In this document: positions 57,729-64,000 of the stretch, piece by piece
How the letters are laid out: every line of letters starts with the position of its first letter
Position numbering within the stretch: the stretch's first letter is position 1
Assembly: GCA_050084985.1 (NCBI GenBank)
Contig: JBITNC010000001.1
Location: 118,916,001-118,980,000, forward strand
DNA: 64,000 nucleotides
From: Nageia nagi
Lineage: Eukaryota; Pinophyta
Direction of reading: 5' to 3'
Notes under the pieces: model-generated
Told to the model about the DNA's origin: nothing
The model's database searches: none
The model's input: only the letters and a program-made list of their open reading frames with translations
Program-made: the position numbers and the translations under genes

Positions 57729-60700
57729 ATATTGGGTAGAGAAAAGAGGAGAGAAGAAAGAGAGAGTTCTCCTCCATACAGATACAAAGATGAGAACATT
57801 AACATATTTGGTAAATAAGCAAGATATTAACTTGAGGCTCATTACTTTACCATTTGATAAAATGTTTTATAATACAATCATTAATAATAATTACTATATA
57901 AAGTACTCATTTGATAACAAGTTGATATGGTGATCCTTCATGAGTTTGCCCACTTGAAGTATGTAACTTGCACTATCAAGAAGAAACCTACAAGCTACAA
58001 TTAATTCATAAATAAGATCAGTTATATGCATTATATAAATATTCATATCAATATAAGATAAATTAATCTATTAATTTCATCCATAAATTGATCAACAGTG
58101 CACTATAAGTCATCACAAAGATGCCAAACCAATACTTATACTCACTTATTGTAAAATGAACATGTGTTAATCAACAAATAAACATATAGCATAAGCATAT
58201 GAGTTTCTTATATATGGATAACTAAAATAGTGCTAGCATAAGACATCACATGCTCAAAAATGTATATATAGTTCCTCATATGGAGCAAACTAACCAAAAA
58301 GGTGTACATAAAAACATCAACACTATATAGCCACAAAATCCTCCTAGGGATAAAGATGTCATTACAGATATGAATTCAAAAAGAATTCAACCTTCACTTC
58401 CCTTTGAGGAAAACTTCACCAACCTAATAGATTCCCCAAGCTTATTAAATTGATATTTAGGAAGGTGCTTAGTGAAAAAATTAAGAGAGTTTAGGACTGA
58501 TGGGAAATACTATAATTGTAGGATACCATCCAAAACCTTCTCCTTGATAAAATGTACTTTGTTGTCAACATAGATTTTTTTATGGAAAATAGGATTATTT
58601 TCCAAAGTAATAGCTAACTGATTATCTAAAGAACTCTAATATGGGTGAGCTTACTCATACCCAATTTTGTTTAGAAGATGTCTCAACAAAATAACCCCTT
58701 GGGTCATGATTTACATGTCTTAATATTTTGCCTCTCTAGTAGAGAGAGTAGTAGTAGGATTCTTCTTAGAATTCCAAGAGATAGCATTTGAATTAATGTT
58801 AAACATATAATTAAAGTTTTATTTCCTTCATCTTTATCTCCCTAGTAGTAAGAATCTAAGAACCTTGAGAGAACAAATAAGGAAAACTTGGAATACTTGA
58901 GAGCATGATCATTTTTTCCTACAACATACCTTAAGATTTTTTTAACAACATTAAGATGCTCAACATACAGTTTCTACATAAATAATGCTATAATATTTAC
59001 TACATAGGTAATTTATGGCCTAGAGATAAGTAAAGAAGACTACTAATTATTTTACTATAAGACATAACATTTGCTAATTATGAGTTAGAGCTATGAGATA
59101 GAGTGATTCTAAGAGAGACTAGGATCTTAATAGGTTTGCACTTCTCTATTCTAAAATTTTGCAATATGTTTGATATATACATAAATTAACTATGGTATGT
59201 ACAATCTTTGTATTACTATACTTACATACCAAGATAGTAGTGCAAGAGACCAATATCATTCATTTCAAATATTACCTTAAGTTTAGATTTGCACACTTGG
59301 ATGATTTTGATATTATTTATTATGATCCAAAGATCATCCACATAGAGAAGAATCAAGACCAAGTCTTGTCCCTAACTAAGCATATATAGATCTATATTAG
59401 AGAAACACTTAGAGAATCTAATGTCTACAAAGTATCTTGAAATATTTTTGTACCAAGCTCTAGGTTCTTGCTTATGTATATATAAGGAATTTTTTAACTT
59501 ACACACAAGTGACTCTTCCACAAAAAACACTTTTGGTTGATTCATGTAAATCTCCACATCTAAGTCACACTTAAAAAAGGTACTCTTAATGTCAACTTGA
59601 AATTTTTTTTATCTATGAGTTGCTAAAATAGCAAGAATTATCCTAATTATGGGCATATTTTCCATTTGAAGAAAGGTTTCCTCATAATAAACTTCATATA
59701 TCTAAGATAAAACCTTATTTAATAACCTTGCCTTGTATTTCTCAATTTTCCCAACTTAATTATATTTTACCTTATAAATCCACTTATTATCAATCAGATT
59801 TTATTCATTGGGATAGGGAACCAAGTTCCAAGTTTGATTTTTCATCATAGCCTCATACTCCACTTTCATGGATTCCATCTAGAATTTGTGCTTTGAAAAT
59901 TTCTTAAATGATGAGGTTTCATTCTTGATATCAATTTTGGTAAATCAAGATTTATTTAAGATCATACTTCTTATTATTCTTTGTATTGAAGAATTTTTCT
60001 CATGAGGTGACTTATCTACATTGATATCTATCTAGATAGGTGTAATAGAAGAGTCATCAAAATCATCTAGGTCCTCATAAGAAGTAGATTCTTTAGGAAG
60101 TTCATTGAACTTTACATCTTTTGAGATGAACATTGCTTTGGAGGAAGGAGAGTAGATCCTATAGCCGCTATATTGGTTTCATAGCCCATAAAGATGTAAT
60201 TTTTATATCTCTTATCTAGCTTTATTCTTTTCTTAGATGTTAGTTTTATTTTCTATCCATGCCTTATATAGGATTTCACCTTAAATTTATTTCATTGGGA
60301 ACCTATTAAAGGTATAGATCATAGTGCTTACAACTTCATTCCATAAGAAGATAGGAAGATTGTCCAACATGCACCTAGCCATTTTTTAAATGGTTCTATT
60401 CTTTCTTTAGGTAACACCATTTTTCTAAGGGGTGTAAGGGATTGTGAACTTCCTTTTGATATTTTTATTTGGAATAATAGTAATTGAACTCATTGCTATT
60501 AAAATCAATCCCATTGTTATATCTTAGCATCTTGATTTTGAATTTAGACTAATTTTCAACTAAGACTTTGAAATATTTGAACTTGTCAAAGTTTTGATCC
60601 TTATGCTTGAGTAGATTACCAAATATCATCCTATTCAATTTTTTAATGAATGTCAATATATAATATCATCCTATTCAATTTATTAAATTTAAATACCTAA

Positions 60701-62131
60701 ATTGAAGATCTATGTTTCCCTTGTTTACTTATATTTATGAAATTATTACCTATTAATTTTTCCTAGGATGCATTTCTCACAAAGACAAATTATGGGTAAT
60801 ATTGAAGATAAATATTCCACAAGTTCTTGATTTTTAATGAATTTAATATTTTTATGGTTAAGGTGGGCTAATCGATGGTGCCAAATATCTCCCATACAAA
60901 AACCATTCATAGCAAAGAACATCTTTATTGGTACTTGATCCACAATGTAGAGATCATATTTAATTCATCCTTTCACCAAAGTGGAAATTCCTTTCATCTA
61001 CTAGGAGTGTGAGCTAAAATTGAATGAGTATCCTTTTATTTTAATTTGAATTATGAAAATAAGGTCTATACTAAGTTTAGGAACATAAAGCATACTTTTA
61101 AGAACCTTTCCTTGTACCAACATACTCCAAATACCTTGGAATTCAAGGATTGAATTATTAGCTACCAAAACTACATATTCTTTATACTTATGAAAATTTT
61201 CAAACATAGCCTTTTCAAAATACATGTGATTTATTCACCTAGATTCAATAATCCAATCATTCAAGAAAGTTTGAGACTTGGAGTAAATACCACATACAAA
61301 AGCATATTTATCATTCTTCTTCTTGCCTTTGAAGTTTCATGATTTTTCAAATCCTTTTCAACCTTGTTATTTCTTTTTATTGTAGCAATCAAATTTGGCT
61401 TTGAAATTGCTTGACTTATCATGGCCATTCTGCTATTTATTTACACTTTTCTAGAAATCATTTTTTGAAGCATAGGAAAACTTTTTTTTAAAATGAGGCT
61501 TTGTTGATCCTAGTACAACCAAATGCTCTTTTGGAGAGGAGATTAACAATTTTTTGTTGAGTTTTTCCTTATGTTTTAGGAGAATCTTTGAAACATTTTA
61601 TAATAAAAACACTTCTTATTCATCACTAATCCTCTTCTCATTGAATTTCATGAAGTGAATGAATTTAAAAAAGAGACTTTCAAGGATGATGAACATCATA
61701 AACTCATCATTCATATAGTTGCAACCATACCACATAAGTTGGATCCTAAGATCAATAATCTTATTTAAGTATATTGTAACATTTTTATTTCCCTCTTTAC
61801 ATGATTATAATAAGTTTTGGAGGATGGTGAACCTCCTAGAGAATTTGGTGCCAATGTAGATTTTCTTCAATCTCTCCCAAACTTTGTTTACCCAGTTTGA
61901 AGAAGAGATCATGAGAAGGATTTCATTTAAAACTACATGAAAGATCATGGAGGTTGATAACTCATTTTTTATATTGTAAGCCTCAAGTGCCTTCTCATTC
62001 ACTAGAGTGATATGATTTTCATTTATGATTTACCATAAGTTTTATTCTTAGATCTCAATTTTCATATTAGGTTCCCAAATGTCATAGTTGGAACTATCTA
62101 GGATGTCTTTAGGTAAAAAAAAGTCTTCCAT
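57714..62131 (-). pseudogene. Ty1/copia gag-pol polyprotein, decayed
   Basis: Minus strand, start at 62131 (MEDFFLPKDILDSSNYDIW, the Gag 'F.G.NY..W' start). Gag continues to ~61480. GAG-pre-integrase at 60943-60746: DIWHHRLAHLNHKNIKFI, then CLCEKCILGK, with the H..H...C..C zinc ligands. Integrase core end at ~60440-60366: PYTP, a stop, KNGVT, a stop, RKNRTI (the 'PYTPQQNGVAERKNRT' region). RT: VEYEAMMKNQTWNLVPYP, NKWIYKVKYN, VDIKSTFFKCDLDVEIYMNQ-like block (59557 area), then the active-site LLYVDDLWI at 59350-59331. RNase H end at ~58610-58390: VHFIKEKVLDGILQL and NFFTKHLPKYQFNKLGES, matching '..ADIFTK.L....F..L'. The product would direct copia transposition. Many stops; 5' LTR not visible up to 64000. 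Confidence 0.85.
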
Positions 62132-63739
62132 TTCTGTCAAAATTGGTTAAAAATTTTAATCAATATAAGAATGTTAAATTTGAGAATCAAAATCAATCAT
62201 ACATATTGATTTTATTCAATTTAATTAATCATACATGTTGAATTGTATTTAAATTAATCAACCATACATGTTGAATTAATCAAAGATAAGGCATGTTTAA
62301 AGTGTTAACCAATTTCACATGTGTAAAAAACTTCCAACCTCATTAAATCATATATGTTTAATAAGTAATATTTTTTTAAAGAGGGTAGACTTAAGATTTT
62401 TCTCTTGTTTGAAATTAGGTATTCACTTGGATGCTTGCATGAAGCCCAAATCCTAACAATATTCAACTAGTTCCATTATGGATAGTAATATACTCTTACA
62501 AAGATAAATACTAGCTATTTTCTAAGGGTGTGATGTATGTTGAATTAACAAAATTATTATATTTATTAAATTTTTAATTCATCCTCTTAGGTTATCAATA
62601 TATTCCATTAATAGATGTGTAAACATGAGGTATCACTACACACATAGTTATCCACCTATATGGAGTTATGTCCAGACCAACAAAGGACTTAGGGGAAACT
62701 AAGGAGTATAAACTTTACACCATTTGGGTTGATATACTAAGGGATAAATTCTTCCTTATCCTCCCCTTTTGGCTCCCCAAACAATTCATGTTACAAAACT
62801 AAATGTGTATATATGTTCATTTTAGGGGGTACACTTTCAATATTTATGATTTTTGCAAAATATAAAGTAAAGATGTATAAAATGCTTAAAATGATATATC
62901 ATACAAACTTGAAACCTAAGATTTCACATGATACATCATACAAAAAAAAATATAAGAGTGTTTAATAGGTTTTATCACAATCCCAAGAGGACCTCTTTAC
63001 AAAATATTACATGATTTCATTACATTCAACTAACAATAAAACAAGGAGTCCTCCCTTTTTACTCAAAACCTTAAACTTAAAAAAGATTCCATGCTTAAAA
63101 GAATACACTTATAAAGATTCTCCCTTTTTAATTTTTCTTCCCTTAAAAAACATTCTTACTTAAAATCACTTAAAATTATCCCTTTTATAATATTATCTAT
63201 AAAACAATTGCTAAAAAATTAATACCTTGTTTCAAGATTTTTTCCTCTATTTTTTGAGAAAAAAATACTCGTTAAAAAAACATTCACCCTTTTTCAAAAA
63301 AATTTAACTCCCCTTTGAAGCAAATTTCTTGCATCTAAAAAAAAGTTAATTCCCATAGAAAAAATTAAGCTTCCCCTTATTAGAATTTCCCCTTAACAAC
63401 TCCCTAAAATAAATTATTTGAAAAAAAAATTAACCAATATTTCCTCATAAAATTTAACTACAAATTTCCAAAAAATAACTCCCCACTTTTAAAGTAATAT
63501 CCCCCATTTTAAAAAAATTAAAATTACCCTGTAAGTATAATTAATGCATTTTGAAAAGAACAAGTTTCTTTGTTTTCTCATTAATCTCATCTCATTTTAG
63601 AGGAGGAAAAATCAATTTCATCAAAAAAGAAATAAATCTCGTCAAAATATTATACTTGAAACTTGAAAGAGGGTTTACTTCAAAAACCATTATATGTCAT
63701 CAAAACAAATGTAATATTATCAAAGAAAAGTTAATATAA
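62132..63739. other. AT-rich sequence, no gene seen
   Basis: At 62165-62290 'aatcatacatgttgaattg'-type words repeat about four times. From 63040 to 63540 runs of A and T (for example 'ccctttttcaaaaaaattt') dominate. The missing 5' LTR of the copia element was looked for here and not found. Confidence 0.45.
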
Positions 63740-64000
63740 AAATAGGAGGGGGTGCATAGACGATTGGGTGGGTGAAAGGGAAAAGGGATGGTTAGTCCAT
63801 GGAAGGGGTCGCACAAGAGTGGGAGGCATGCATAGGCATGGGAGGATGAGGCAAAGTGGAAGTTTTAGTTAGTGAGGGGTGGAGTTAGGTGATGGATTAG
63901 CAGAGTTGAGAACCTACAAGGAGCATAGGGTGTGGAGACAAGGTAGGGAAGGGGTGATAGTATGAGAATGCAATGTCAAGGGGAGTGGTATGGGGTAGTG
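63740..64000 (+). other. G-rich segment at the right edge
   Basis: The composition changes abruptly to G-rich on the plus strand, with runs such as GGAGGGGGTG, GAAGGGG, GAGGGGTGG and GAAGGGGTG. CG dinucleotides appear here, for example 'agacgattggg' and 'ggggtcgcac'. No reading frame is convincing. It may be the edge of another element or satellite continuing beyond the window. Confidence 0.4.

Noticed and set aside
1-64000. tRNA, rRNA or other structured RNA genes
   Set aside because: No cloverleaf, B-box or rRNA-like segments were recognised; primer sites complementary to tRNA-Met are parts of retrotransposons.

Overview
This window is plant nuclear DNA. It is AT-rich, visibly poor in CG dinucleotides and almost entirely made of transposable elements and degenerate satellite DNA. 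The evidence for a plant is: plant-type LTR retrotransposons (Ty3/gypsy with a chromodomain-like end, a Tat-like gypsy gag, Ty1/copia with initiator-Met primer sites), a CACTA TNP2 transposase carrying the plant domains DUF4218 and DUF4216, a LINE ORF1 of the DUF4283/zinc-knuckle type, a plant mobile domain (PMD) gene, and long tracts of degenerate TTTAGGG. The slow-decaying, nested layout with kilobase satellite tracts would suit a large-genome species such as a gymnosperm, but that is an inference. I see no intact host gene, no tRNA or rRNA gene and nothing prokaryotic.

Layout. 1-2570: 3' part of an internally deleted Ty3/gypsy element (protease, then a 1105-bp LTR). 2981-3867: C-rich telomere-like array with a 92-bp higher-order repeat. 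6001-15605: copy A of an unrecognised multi-exon transposon-like gene, split by a 7.7-kb Tat-like LTR element (6313-14024) that carries gag but no visible RT or integrase, and has a full-length decayed PMD gene on the opposite strand. 17285-23053, minus strand: a decayed CACTA TNP2 transposase with a SET-domain-like gene just upstream of it on the same strand. 23085-29340: telomere-like G-rich tract, ATTAACAT tract, a 23-bp array and a ~290-bp satellite. 29569-32352: copy B of the unrecognised gene, followed by a 27-bp minisatellite and a possible CACTA terminus.

33702-36666: a young non-autonomous copia-type element (302-bp LTRs with 3 differences, perfect CTTCT target duplication) with a 437-codon acidic Cys/Met-repeat ORF, inserted into an older decayed reading frame. 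37150-39620: protease-like and LINE fragments. 43139-45568: a second short element with 338-bp LTRs and a gag-like frame. 47069-49062: copia LTR, gag and primer-site remnants. 49349-55395: a structurally complete but decayed gypsy chromovirus on the minus strand with CTCTT target duplications. 57250-62131: a decayed copia gag-pol on the minus strand with one recognisable LTR end. 62132-64000: AT-rich, ending in a G-rich segment.

No coordinated pathway is present. The relationships are parasitic (nesting) or capture-like: PMD inside an LTR element, SET next to a CACTA transposase. Almost all coding traces are pseudogenes whose stops fit C-to-T decay of CAA/CAG/CGA/TGG codons. The least decayed unit is the 33.7-36.7 kb element.
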